Shown here piece after piece: positions 23,015 through 30,010 of a DNA stretch of 30,010 nucleotides; within the stretch, counting starts at the first letter, position 1; each line of letters begins with the position of its first letter. The notes below the pieces were generated by a model. The model worked only from the letters and a program-made list of their open reading frames with translations, made no database searches and was not told the DNA's origin. Both the position numbers and the translations under genes were made by a program. The stretch is from assembly GCA_035551475.1 (NCBI GenBank), contig DASZMX010000120.1:1-30010 (forward strand), in the 5' to 3' direction. Source of the DNA: DASZMX01 sp035551475 (lineage in GTDB: Bacteria > Verrucomicrobiota > Verrucomicrobiia > Limisphaerales > Palsa-1400).

Positions 23015-26000
23015 TCATACTGGGAAGAAAGTTTTTCCAATCGCCGCCCAGATGGCTTCCGGGGTGGCGGGTGAAGCGAGCGGGATGGCGCCTGGGGAAT
23101 CGTGAAAGGCGGCAATGGCGTCGCGGAGGGCTTCGCGCACAGAGATGGCGAGCATCAAGGGCGGTTCGCCCACCGCTTTGTGGCCGAGCACGGTGTTTTT
23201 GGGCGCGGAGTTTTTGAGAAAATGGACGTGGAACGCCTCGGGCATGTCGCCAATGGCGGGAATTTTATACGTGTCAGGCGAGTGCGTCAGCAAACGGCCC
23301 TTGTCATCCCAGAGCAATTCTTCACTTGTGAGCCAGCCGACGCCCTGCGCGAAGCCGCCTTCGACTTGACCGCGGCTGATGCCTTTGTTGATGGGTTCGC
23401 CGATGTCGTGAAGAATATCGGCGCGCAAGAGGCGATGCATCCCGGTGAAGCCGTCAACTTCCACTTCCGCGACCGCGGCGCCGCACGCAAAATAATGAAA
23501 CGGGCGGCCCTGGCCCGCCGCGCGATCCCAGGTGATGCCCGGTGTCGCATAATAACCGGTGGCGGACAGGCTGACGCGCGTCTGCCAGGCTTTTTGCACG
23601 ACGTCGTGAAAAGAAATTCTTTTCTCCGGCCGGCTTGGGTCGAAAACCCGCCCGGCAGCGAATTCGGCGGAGTCGGAGCCGAGCAAGGCGCAAGCCGCCG
23701 GCAGCAGGCGGGCGCGAAGCGTTTCGCACGCATTCTTGACTGCGGCCCCATTGATGTCGGTGCCGACGGACGCGGCGGTGGCGGAGGTGTTGGGAACTTT
23801 GTCCGTGCTGGTGGGCATGACGCGGATATTCTCCGGCGCAACGCCCAGCGCCTGGGCGGCAATGGCGCGAATATTGGTGTGCACGCCCTGGCCCATTTCC
23901 GTGCCGCCGTGATTCACCTGCACCGCCCCGTCCTGATAAATCAGCACGAAAGCGCCGGCCTGGTTCAGGTGCGTGAGCGTAAAACTAATGCCGAATTTCA
24001 CCGGCGTGATGGCAAGGCCGCGTTTGCGATGCGGCGAGGCGGCGTTCCAACGCGCCAGTTCCGCGCGGCGTTGGTCGAAGGCGCTGTTTTGTTTCAGCTC
24101 CGCCCATACGCGCGGGATGGTGTTGTCGCCGATTGGCTGACCATAATGGGTCGTGTTGGTTTCGCCCGCGCCGTGATAAAGATTGCGCTCGCGCACGATC
24201 TCCGGCGGAAGCCCCAGGCGGCGCGCGATGCGGTCGATAATCTCCTCGATGATCAGCATGCCTTGCGGTCCGCCGAAACCGCGAAAGGCGGTGTTGGACG
24301 AAAGGTTCGTCCGGGCCACCTGCCCGCGAAATTCCACCGCCGGAATATAATAACTGTTGTCAAGGTGAAATAAGGCCCGATCCGTCACGGCGGGGGAGAG
24401 GTCACGCGACCAGCCGCCATTGGACCAGAGATGAATGCGCGCGCCGCGAAATTTTCCCTCGCTGTCAAACCCAACTTTAAAGCGGGCGAGAAACGGGTGA
24501 CGATGCCCGGTGAGCATCATGTCCTGGTCGCGATTCCAATGGACGCGGACGGCCCGCCCGGTTTTGGCCGCGGCGAGCGCGGCGAGAATGGCCGGCGCGG
24601 CGGCCTGCGTTTCCTTGCCGCCGAATCCGCCGCCCATGCGCGGGACCTGGACGACCACTTTGTTGACAGGAAGATGCAAGGCGTGGGCGACGAGATTTTG
24701 CACCTCAGTGGGGTGCTGCGTGGAGGAGCTGACAAACATCGTGCCGTCCTCGCCGGGCTCGGCCCACGCGGCTTGCATTTCGAGATAAAAATGTTCCTGG
24801 CCGCCCAATTCAAATTCGCCTTCCAGGATATTTGGCGCCTCAGCCAGCGCAGCGTCGATTTGGCCGCGCCGGATGAAATTGGGCTCGTTATGAAAACTCT
24901 GCGCGGCGAGGGCGTCGCGCAGCGTGAGAATCGGAGCCAGCGGCTCGTACTCGACCATTATTTTTTCCGCCGCGGCGCGGCAGGCTTCCTGGCTTTCGCC
25001 AGCGACAAGCGCGATGAGATGGCCGTGAAACGCCGCCTCTTTTTCGGCCAGCAGAATTTCGTCGTGATTTGGGCTGGAATCGTTGACGCCGGGAACATCC
25101 TCGGCCAGCAAGACCGCGTGAATGCCGGGCATAAGCCGCGCCTCCGTGGCTTCGCGCCGCAGGATTTTCGCGCGGGCGACGGTGGCGCAAACCGGCCAGG
25201 TTTCCAGCGCATTTTTGTGCGCCGCCTGGTCGTCCGCGTAACGCGCGGCGCCAGTGACGTGCAAATGCGCGGATTCGTGCGGCGGGGACTCAGGCGCGCG
25301 TGGCGTGGGAGAAAATTGGCGCGTGGCGGCAGGCTCGCCGCAAAAGAATTTTTGGAGCAACGACGCCGTGAGCGCCGCGCGATAGGCGGCGCTGCCACGG
25401 ACATCGGAGATCGGCTTGAAGTCCGCCGCCAGCCGGGGAATCGCCATCGCCAGCGACGCAGCCGTCCACGGCTGGTTCAACAACGCTTGTTCCGTTTGGA
25501 GGGCGCGCGCGGGGGTGGCGGCGACCCCGCCGTACGCCAGCCGGATGCGTTGCACATTATTGTTGGCATCAACCGTCAGAGAAAAACAGGCGGCGACGGA
25601 GCTGATGTCCATTTCCCGGCGCTTGGAAACTTTGAACCACGCCGTCCGGGAAGGCGCCGGGCGCGGGATCAAAATGGTTTTAAGAATCTCGCCGGGTTGC
25701 AGCGCGGTTTTGCGGTAGCCGAGGAAAAATTCGTCAATGGGCAAGGTGCGTTCGCCGCCGGCGCTGGCGAGGATGAGCCGCGCGTCCAGCGCCAGCAACA
25801 GCGGCGCGCTGTCGCCGATGGGGGAGGCGGTGACAAGGTTGCCGCCCATCGTGGCGCGATTGCGAATCTGGCGCGAACCAAAGACCCGCAGCATGTCGCG
25901 CGCGGCAGGAATCTCCGCTCCCATCGCGTCGTCAATTTCTGTCAAGGTGACAGCGGCGCCGATGCGCCAGGCCGAGTCCTCCTTTTGCAACTGCCGGAGT

Positions 26001-26725
26001 TCGGCCACCGCTTCGAGCGAAATAAAAATCGGGAACTGGCGAAAGCGCTTCGTGATGTCCAGCCCCAGCTCAGTGGCGCCGGCGATGAGCCGCCCCTCCG
26101 GCCACTGTTGGAGAAGATCGAAAAGCTCCGGCAGCGAACAAGGGCGAAAAAATTTCCCGCCCGCGCCTTCGTGCTGAATGCGCCCGAGCGGCGGGGCGGC
26201 GCGCAAACGATCGTCGAGCGGCCCTGGTTTGCGCTCCGCGCCGGCGGCGAGCGCGGCGTCAAGAATAGGGCGATAGCCGGTGCAGCGGCAGAGATTGCCG
26301 CAGAGTTGGTCTTCCCATTGCTGCCGGCTTGTCATGTCGTCGCGGTGATAGCCTTCCAGGAGGGAAAGAATAAATCCGGGTGTGCAATAGCCGCACTGGG
26401 AGCCTTTGCCTTCGACCATTTGCTGTTGCACCGGATGGAGCGGGCCGCCGCAGGCCACGCCCTCGACGGTGACAATTTCGCGATCGTGCAAAAGGCAAAC
26501 CGGCGTGAGGCAGCTATTGATCGCGCGCCAAAACGGGTGGCCCTCTGCATCATGGTCCACGATGGCCACGGAGCAGGCGCCGCAATCGCCCTCGGCGCAG
26601 CCTTCCTTGGAGCCGGTGAGGCCGGAGCCGCGCAAATATTGGAGCAGGGTCAGGCTCGTGGAGCAGCCGGGAATTTCGACCGGCCGCCCATTGAGGTTGA
26701 ACTTGATCGCGGAGGTAAACGTCAT
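23015..26725 (-). CDS. xdh: single-chain xanthine dehydrogenase (FeS + FAD + molybdopterin domains fused)
   Basis: A 1236-residue enzyme that oxidises hypoxanthine and xanthine to urate. The N-terminal 2Fe-2S domains have Cys43/48/51/72 (EGCAEGDCGACSV, SCLTPVC) and Cys111/114/146/148 (SQCGYCTPGF, NLCRCTG). The FAD domain (about 190-460) has RLIAGATELGLDI and NRATMGGNLVTASPIGDSAP. The molybdenum domain (about 485-1236) has Gln670 in STQHPTEV, Glu705 in GGGFGGKE, Arg815 in FRGFGGPQG and Glu1187 in AVGEPPLM, matching bovine Gln767, Glu802, Arg880 and Glu1261. KFGISFTLTHLNQAGA also matches. No stop interrupts the XdhA-like and XdhB-like parts. ATG 26725 overlaps the xdhC stop (ATGA). Confidence 0.95.
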   Translation of the reverse strand: MTFTSAIKFNLNGRPVEIPGCSTSLTLLQYLRGSGLTGSKEGCAEGDCGACSVAIVDHDAEGHPFWRAINSCLTPVCLLHDREIVTVEGVACGGPLHPVQQQMVEGKGSQCGYCTPGFILSLLEGYHRDDMTSRQQWEDQLCGNLCRCTGYRPILDAALAAGAERKPGPLDDRLRAAPPLGRIQHEGAGGKFFRPCSLPELFDLLQQWPEGRLIAGATELGLDITKRFRQFPIFISLEAVAELRQLQKEDSAWRIGAAVTLTEIDDAMGAEIPAARDMLRVFGSRQIRNRATMGGNLVTASPIGDSAPLLLALDARLILASAGGERTLPIDEFFLGYRKTALQPGEILKTILIPRPAPSRTAWFKVSKRREMDISSVAACFSLTVDANNNVQRIRLAYGGVAATPARALQTEQALLNQPWTAASLAMAIPRLAADFKPISDVRGSAAYRAALTASLLQKFFCGEPAATRQFSPTPRAPESPPHESAHLHVTGAARYADDQAAHKNALETWPVCATVARAKILRREATEARLMPGIHAVLLAEDVPGVNDSSPNHDEILLAEKEAAFHGHLIALVAGESQEACRAAAEKIMVEYEPLAPILTLRDALAAQSFHNEPNFIRRGQIDAALAEAPNILEGEFELGGQEHFYLEMQAAWAEPGEDGTMFVSSSTQHPTEVQNLVAHALHLPVNKVVVQVPRMGGGFGGKETQAAAPAILAALAAAKTGRAVRVHWNRDQDMMLTGHRHPFLARFKVGFDSEGKFRGARIHLWSNGGWSRDLSPAVTDRALFHLDNSYYIPAVEFRGQVARTNLSSNTAFRGFGGPQGMLIIEEIIDRIARRLGLPPEIVRERNLYHGAGETNTTHYGQPIGDNTIPRVWAELKQNSAFDQRRAELARWNAASPHRKRGLAITPVKFGISFTLTHLNQAGAFVLIYQDGAVQVNHGGTEMGQGVHTNIRAIAAQALGVAPENIRVMPTSTDKVPNTSATAASVGTDINGAAVKNACETLRARLLPAACALLGSDSAEFAAGRVFDPSRPEKRISFHDVVQKAWQTRVSLSATGYYATPGITWDRAAGQGRPFHYFACGAAVAEVEVDGFTGMHRLLRADILHDIGEPINKGISRGQVEGGFAQGVGWLTSEELLWDDKGRLLTHSPDTYKIPAIGDMPEAFHVHFLKNSAPKNTVLGHKAVGEPPLMLAISVREALRDAIAAFHDSPGAIPLASPATPEAIWAAIGKTFFPV

Positions 26726-27645
26726 GGAGCTGAAGTGTGAGCGACGCGTTGCTGAATGTACTGCGCCATAATGCTGACGGCGATTTCCTGGACACTGACG
26801 GAGCCGATCTCCAAACCGACGGGACACGCCACGCCCTCCAGTTCCGCGGCCGTAGCCTGGCCGCGTTTAATAAACCCATCGCGTATCAACCGAAATTTCC
26901 GCGAACTGCCGATCATGCCTAAAAAAAGAAACGGCTGATGTATCCATTCGGCCAGCACATTCGCATCGTGCTTGTGGCCGCGCGTGACAATGAGCGCCAG
27001 CGTGGGGGTCGTGGGCAGCGTGGTGGCCAAAAGTTCAGGCCAGGCGCCGACGCGGAACGTTGTGCCGGCGGGAAAAAAAGTTTCATTGGCCAGATCCGGA
27101 CGATCATCAAAAACGGTGACGTTGAAATCGAGATCCTGCGCCAGCGGCGCGACCGCCTGGGCAATGTGGCCTGATCCGGCAATCCACAGGGCCAGCGGCG
27201 GACGGACCGTTTCGCGGTAACGCCACGAACCGCCTTCCGCGTCCACCCACCCGATGGAAAAATCCTCGCGCACGCCCCAGGTCCGGGACTCATCGCGAAG
27301 CGCAAGCGTTTGCCAGATGGCGGACGCTTCCGCGGCGCGCGGCAGAATGAGGCCGGAAACGCGCCCGCCGCAGATCAGCCCGTCGTCCCAGCCGTAATCG
27401 TGATCGAGAGTCAAGTCGAACGTGGCGGGTTCGCCCGTGCGCAGCGCCTGGCGCGCGCGCAGCCGCACCTCGGCTTCGAGGCAGCCCCCGCCCAGCGTGC
27501 CCACGATCCGGTCGTCCTCGAAGAAAAGCGCCTTGGCGCCTTGCTTCTGCGGGCTGGAGCCTTTGACGTCGGAGATGAGGCCCAGGGCGAATCGGGACTG
27601 GCGGGGCAGCTCGGCGGCGATCTGCTGATAAAAATGTAACCGCAC
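26722..27645 (-). CDS. xdhC: XdhC/CoxI-family molybdenum cofactor insertion factor
   Basis: A 307-residue maturation factor that binds molybdenum cofactor, promotes its sulfuration and delivers it to xanthine dehydrogenase. The N-terminal XdhC/CoxI domain has LGLISDVKGSSPQKQGAKALFFED, GTLGGGCLEAEVRLRARQAL and DDGLICGGRVSGLI, with the conserved GGGCLE and CGG cysteines. The C-terminal Rossmann-like domain has LWIAGSGHIAQAVAPLAQDL, VTVFDDRPDLANETFFP, IVTRGHKHDANVL and FLGMIGSSRKFRLIRDGF. It precedes xdh with a 4-base ATGA overlap, so chaperone and client are made together. Confidence 0.95.
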   Translation of the reverse strand: MRLHFYQQIAAELPRQSRFALGLISDVKGSSPQKQGAKALFFEDDRIVGTLGGGCLEAEVRLRARQALRTGEPATFDLTLDHDYGWDDGLICGGRVSGLILPRAAEASAIWQTLALRDESRTWGVREDFSIGWVDAEGGSWRYRETVRPPLALWIAGSGHIAQAVAPLAQDLDFNVTVFDDRPDLANETFFPAGTTFRVGAWPELLATTLPTTPTLALIVTRGHKHDANVLAEWIHQPFLFLGMIGSSRKFRLIRDGFIKRGQATAAELEGVACPVGLEIGSVSVQEIAVSIMAQYIQQRVAHTSAP

Positions 27646-27717
27646 GGGACGTCATGCTACCCGCGCGGCCTGGCAACCGCACGCAGAATTTTCGCATCGG
27701 TCACGCGCGGCGACCGT

Positions 27718-27855
27718 TCAACTGACGATCTCGACCATTTCGCTGATCAGTTCGAACACGGTGACTTTATTCAGCTCGGCGTCGTCGTCGAACTCCAACC
27801 CGGGAAATTCTTCCGGGAAGATTTCGTGGTCCCAATCATTGTCGTCCATTTCCAT
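27718..27855 (-). CDS. small acidic protein, 45 residues, between AEC permease and xdhC
   Basis: A short frame from ATG 27855 to TGA 27718 encodes MEMDDNDWDHEIFPEEFPGL followed by an acidic turn and a hydrophobic VTVFELISEMVEIVS end. It has 16 Asp/Glu against one Lys. About three quarters of codons end in G or C, as in neighbouring genes, which supports real coding. A second ATG lies two codons in. No Shine-Dalgarno is clear. It sits 75 bases after the AEC stop and 72 bases before the xdhC start, in the same orientation. I do not recognise a family. Confidence 0.45.
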   Translation of the reverse strand: MEMDDNDWDHEIFPEEFPGLEFDDDAELNKVTVFELISEMVEIVS

Positions 27856-27930
27856 AACCGAACATCGGCGCCGGACGCGGGCGCGACTGACTCTCCGTTG
27901 CGAAAGGCCGCGCTTATTTTGAGCCTGTGT

Positions 27931-28899
27931 TCAAAATCCGAGAAACCACGTACCCAACCGCAGCCAAATCGGGATCAGCAAAAGCGAGGCGATGGTGGTG
28001 GCGAGCACGATCTGGATGGCGACGCGCGAATCGCCCCCGTAACGACGGCTCAAGACAATCGAGAACATGGCTGACGGCATGGCGCCTTGGACCAACAGAA
28101 CGCGTTTGAGATCGATGGAGCAGGGGAGATATTTGGCAATCAGCAAGTAGAGAATCGGCGCCAAGCCAAACCGCATGACCAGCGAGGCGGCAATAATGCG
28201 CAAGGAGGGCCCATGATGAATTTCCGGCAAATAATCGGCGATGATCGCGCCCGTGACCAAAAGAGCGAGCGGAATGGCGCATTGGCCGAGGGTGTGGGCG
28301 GTGTTCAACAGGAGGCCGCCCGGGGCGAGGGCTCTCTGCAAGAGCGCGAAATGCGGTTGCAAGAGGTTCAGGGCGACGGAGCAGAGAATCGCGATGATCG
28401 GCGCATTCAAAATTCCGCGCCAGCTTTGTCCAATGCCCTGCGCGGAAAGGACGGTCACGGCAACCGTCCACAGCACGATCTCAACGCCCAGATTATGGAC
28501 AAACAGGACGCCCACCGTGCCGGCGCCGAAAAGCAGCGCGGTCAGAGGCAGCGCATAATAGGTGTAATTCTGCAAACCGGCAGTGACGGCGAAAGTCCGG
28601 CGGCTGGCGGAATCGGCCGCGCCCGACAGCGGCGCGACCAGCCACGCCAGGCCGATGCCAGCGGTGGAGGCCATGAATCCCACCAACGGAGGCAGCAGTA
28701 AATTGTCCAATTGGCGGAGTTTCGCATTGCCGAGAACCGAATCCAAAATCAAGGCGGGAACGAGCAGGTTAATGCAGAGCCGAAGCAAGCTTTGGTCGGC
28801 TTCCTCCGAAAGCCAGCGCAAACGCCGCACCAGCGCTCCCGCGACGATCACGGCAAAAACGGGAATAACCGCCCCTCCCAGCAGGAAAACTTGGTTCAT
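27931..28899 (-). CDS. AEC-family (auxin efflux carrier-like) membrane permease
   Basis: A 322-residue integral membrane transporter of the AEC family (PF03547), with about ten hydrophobic segments in two bundles. Visible family features: VFAVIVAGALVRRLRWLSEEADQSLLRLCINLLVPALILDS at the N terminus, LGVEIVLW and APIIAILCSVALNLL in the middle, and MRFGLAPILYLL and LVQGAMPSAMFSIVLSRRYG near the end. Bacterial members move malate, malonate or other small anions, and many are uncharacterised. It lies upstream of the small acidic gene, xdhC, xdh and ade on the same strand and is the only permease in the locus. The start codon lacks a clear Shine-Dalgarno. Confidence 0.9.
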   Translation of the reverse strand: MNQVFLLGGAVIPVFAVIVAGALVRRLRWLSEEADQSLLRLCINLLVPALILDSVLGNAKLRQLDNLLLPPLVGFMASTAGIGLAWLVAPLSGAADSASRRTFAVTAGLQNYTYYALPLTALLFGAGTVGVLFVHNLGVEIVLWTVAVTVLSAQGIGQSWRGILNAPIIAILCSVALNLLQPHFALLQRALAPGGLLLNTAHTLGQCAIPLALLVTGAIIADYLPEIHHGPSLRIIAASLVMRFGLAPILYLLIAKYLPCSIDLKRVLLVQGAMPSAMFSIVLSRRYGGDSRVAIQIVLATTIASLLLIPIWLRLGTWFLGF

Positions 28900-28963
28900 A
28901 AGTTGCTTAGAGAAAGCGTCTTAATGGGCCTTTTGCGCCATCGGGCGGCGCGGCGGTTCGAGC

Positions 28964-28993
28964 TTGCCATGTCAACATTGGTTTGACTATAAT
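28964..28993 (+). promoter_or_regulatory. putative sigma70 promoter for the pilin-like gene
   Basis: TTGCCA (28964-28969) and a perfect TATAAT (28988-28993) are separated by 18 bases. Transcription would begin near 29000, giving a leader of about 120 bases before the pilin start. This lies in the 224-base gap between the divergent AEC and pilin genes and is the best sigma70-like element I saw in the window. Confidence 0.6.
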
Positions 28994-29032
28994 CTGGCGT
29001 GTTCTCTGCTGACTACTCCAGATTAACGGTTT

Positions 29033-29098
29033 TGCAAAAGGCAATACGTGAACACTTATTGTCCTTATATTATATATCCGCCTTTTGCATGGTTCACG
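29033..29098 (+). promoter_or_regulatory. interleaved inverted repeats in the pilin leader (possible pseudoknot or operator)
   Basis: Two perfect inverted repeats interlock. Arm A is TGCAAAAGGC (29033-29042) with A' GCCTTTTGCA (29080-29089), 10 bp. Arm B is CGTGAAC (29047-29053) with B' GTTCACG (29092-29098), 7 bp. The order A-B-A'-B' is the topology of an H-type RNA pseudoknot. The region between B and A' is AT-rich. An ATG at 29089 opens a 15-codon out-of-frame reading frame whose stop (29134-29136) overlaps the ATG of codon 4 of the pilin gene. It could regulate translation, or the repeats could be protein binding sites in DNA. Confidence 0.45.
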
Positions 29099-29123
29099 AC
29101 CGTTCGGAACGAAAGGCAGTGAT

Positions 29124-29495
29124 ATGCAGACCATGAAACGGGGCAGGCAGGGGTTTACATTGGTCGAGATCATGATCGTGGTGGCGATCATTGGGTTGCT
29201 GGCAGCTATTGCCATTGCCAACCTGGTGCGCGCCCGCGAAACAGCTCAGACCAATCGGTGTATTGACAACCTTCGGATGATCGACGAGGCCAAGCAGCAG
29301 TGGGCCCTGGAAACCGGACGCTCGGGAAGTTCCAATCCCCAAGTGACCGATATCCAGCCCTATCTGGGGCGCGGCAGCGGCGGCAACATCCCGACTTGTC
29401 CACTCGACCCGGCCAATGCCAACAGTTACAACCTGAATAATTGTCAGACGTCGCCCACGTGCTTGATTGCGCCGGCCAACCACGTGCTGCCTTAG
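29124..29495 (+). CDS. type IV pilin-like / pseudopilin protein
   Basis: A 123-residue prepilin. The short leader MQTMKRGRQG is cut before Phe11 in GFTLVEIMIVVAIIGLLAAIAIANLV, with Glu15 at the conserved +5 position. The globular part is short, with ARETAQTNRCIDNLRMIDEAKQQWALE followed by a Cys-containing tail (IPTCPLDPANANSYNL) typical of verrucomicrobial minor pilins. The ATG at 29124 has GAAAGG ending 7 bases upstream; a TTG at 29085 and an ATG at 29133 are alternatives. It is exported and assembled by type IV pilus or type II secretion machinery encoded elsewhere. It has its own promoter and a structured leader. Confidence 0.9.
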   Translation: MQTMKRGRQGFTLVEIMIVVAIIGLLAAIAIANLVRARETAQTNRCIDNLRMIDEAKQQWALETGRSGSSNPQVTDIQPYLGRGSGGNIPTCPLDPANANSYNLNNCQTSPTCLIAPANHVLP

Positions 29496-29510
29496 GCAAT
29501 ACGATGGGGG

Positions 29511-30010
29511 CTAGTAAATCATAATCATCGCGACCGCGTCTTCCACGGAAGGCACGACATTGGCGGATTTGGCAGGCGACTCTTTCGGGAGCGCCGCCGC
29601 GGCGTCGGCCACCTTGCGCAGGAGCTTGCTGGCATACTGCGATTTGATGGCGTAGTTGACGTTCTGCGGCAAAACGCCCTGCGACCGCAGCATCTCCATG
29701 TCGTTCAGGCGCGCCACGACAATGCCGACCACCTCCCCGTTGTTGTCGCACAATGGGCCGCCGGAATTGCCCGGCTGCACCGGGACGCTGATCTGGTACT
29801 CGGTCGGATCATCCATCATGCCGGCCAGGCTGCTGATTTTGCCGTCGGTGTATTTGGGCGCGGTGCCCTGCATCTCGATGTTGGGGAAGCCAATCGTAAA
29901 GACCGATTCGCCCAGCTCCGCCGTGGCGCGGTGCGACAGCGGCAAGGCGTGAAACCCGGCGCCGCTCACCTTGAGCAACGCTAAATCATTGACCTTGTCC
30001 GTGTCGATGA
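29511..30010 (-). CDS. trypsin-like (S1C/HtrA-type) serine protease, C-terminal part
   Basis: The frame enters from the right edge and ends at TAG 29511, giving 165 visible residues. NDLALLKV carries the catalytic aspartate. PVQPGNSGGPLCDNNGEVVGIVVARLN carries the catalytic serine in the GNSGGP motif. ELGESVFTIGFPN and GKISSLAGMMDDP are typical trypsin-like strands of HtrA-type proteases. The catalytic histidine and any signal peptide lie beyond the window. No PDZ domain follows; the tail is a short Ala/Lys-rich helix, so it differs from DegP. It converges with the pilin gene, 15 bases apart. Confidence 0.88.
   Translation of the reverse strand, partial: IDTDKVNDLALLKVSGAGFHALPLSHRATAELGESVFTIGFPNIEMQGTAPKYTDGKISSLAGMMDDPTEYQISVPVQPGNSGGPLCDNNGEVVGIVVARLNDMEMLRSQGVLPQNVNYAIKSQYASKLLRKVADAAAALPKESPAKSANVVPSVEDAVAMIMIY

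Noticed and set aside
24431..26740. Plus-strand open frame of 769 codons opposite xanthine dehydrogenase
   Set aside because: It is the antisense of a clearly recognised, fully conserved enzyme. The translation is rich in Arg, Gly and Ala with no domain, as expected for antisense frames in GC-rich DNA.

Overview
The window looks like a GC-rich chromosomal segment of a Verrucomicrobiota bacterium, probably of the Pedosphaera/Limisphaera type. The support is a Planctomycetes/Verrucomicrobia-style ECF sigma factor, pseudopilins with the 'GFTLIELLVVIAIIGLLA' signature, secreted VCBS/ASPIC proteins, and the recurrent C-terminal 'TNLxxW...FYRAREL' module common in that group. This is inference from protein style; no marker gene is present. 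Genes are packed very tightly and no stretch over 300 bases lacks one. I saw no tRNA, rRNA, CRISPR array or insertion sequence.

Left third (1-9.6 kb), signalling and secreted proteins: a possible partial gene at the left edge; an ECF sigma factor; an alpha/beta hydrolase of the cofactor-free haloperoxidase/esterase type; an overlapping LytS-like histidine kinase and LytTR response regulator; two tandem paralogous exported VCBS/ASPIC proteins; a Tat-exported lactonase-family beta-propeller; and a small coiled-coil protein.

Middle (9.6-15.1 kb): an orphan multi-pass membrane histidine kinase, an e(P4)-type acid phosphatase lipoprotein, and a minus-strand run that begins with uricase at 15951. 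That run continues through a ModE-like HTH protein, a pseudopilin, a TupA-like oxyanion-binding lipoprotein and a secreted DNRLRE-like protein.

Right half (15.1-27.7 kb) is the core of the window: a compact, nearly complete purine degradation locus. Adenine deaminase makes hypoxanthine. A single-chain xanthine dehydrogenase with its XdhC maturation factor makes urate. Uricase, HIU hydrolase and OHCU decarboxylase make (S)-allantoin. Allantoinase, allantoate amidohydrolase, ureidoglycine aminohydrolase and ureidoglycolate amidohydrolase then release glyoxylate, ammonia and CO2. The genes lie in three blocks: a minus block led by uricase, a plus block of six genes that diverges from it with only 6 bases between start codons, and a convergent minus block (AEC permease - small acidic protein - xdhC - xdh - ade). 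Xanthine dehydrogenase needs molybdenum cofactor, so ModE-like and TupA-like genes beside uricase suggest linked metal supply and purine use.

Right edge (27.9-30 kb): the AEC permease, a pilin-like gene with a good sigma70 promoter and an unusual leader containing interleaved inverted repeats, and the C-terminal part of a trypsin-like serine protease.
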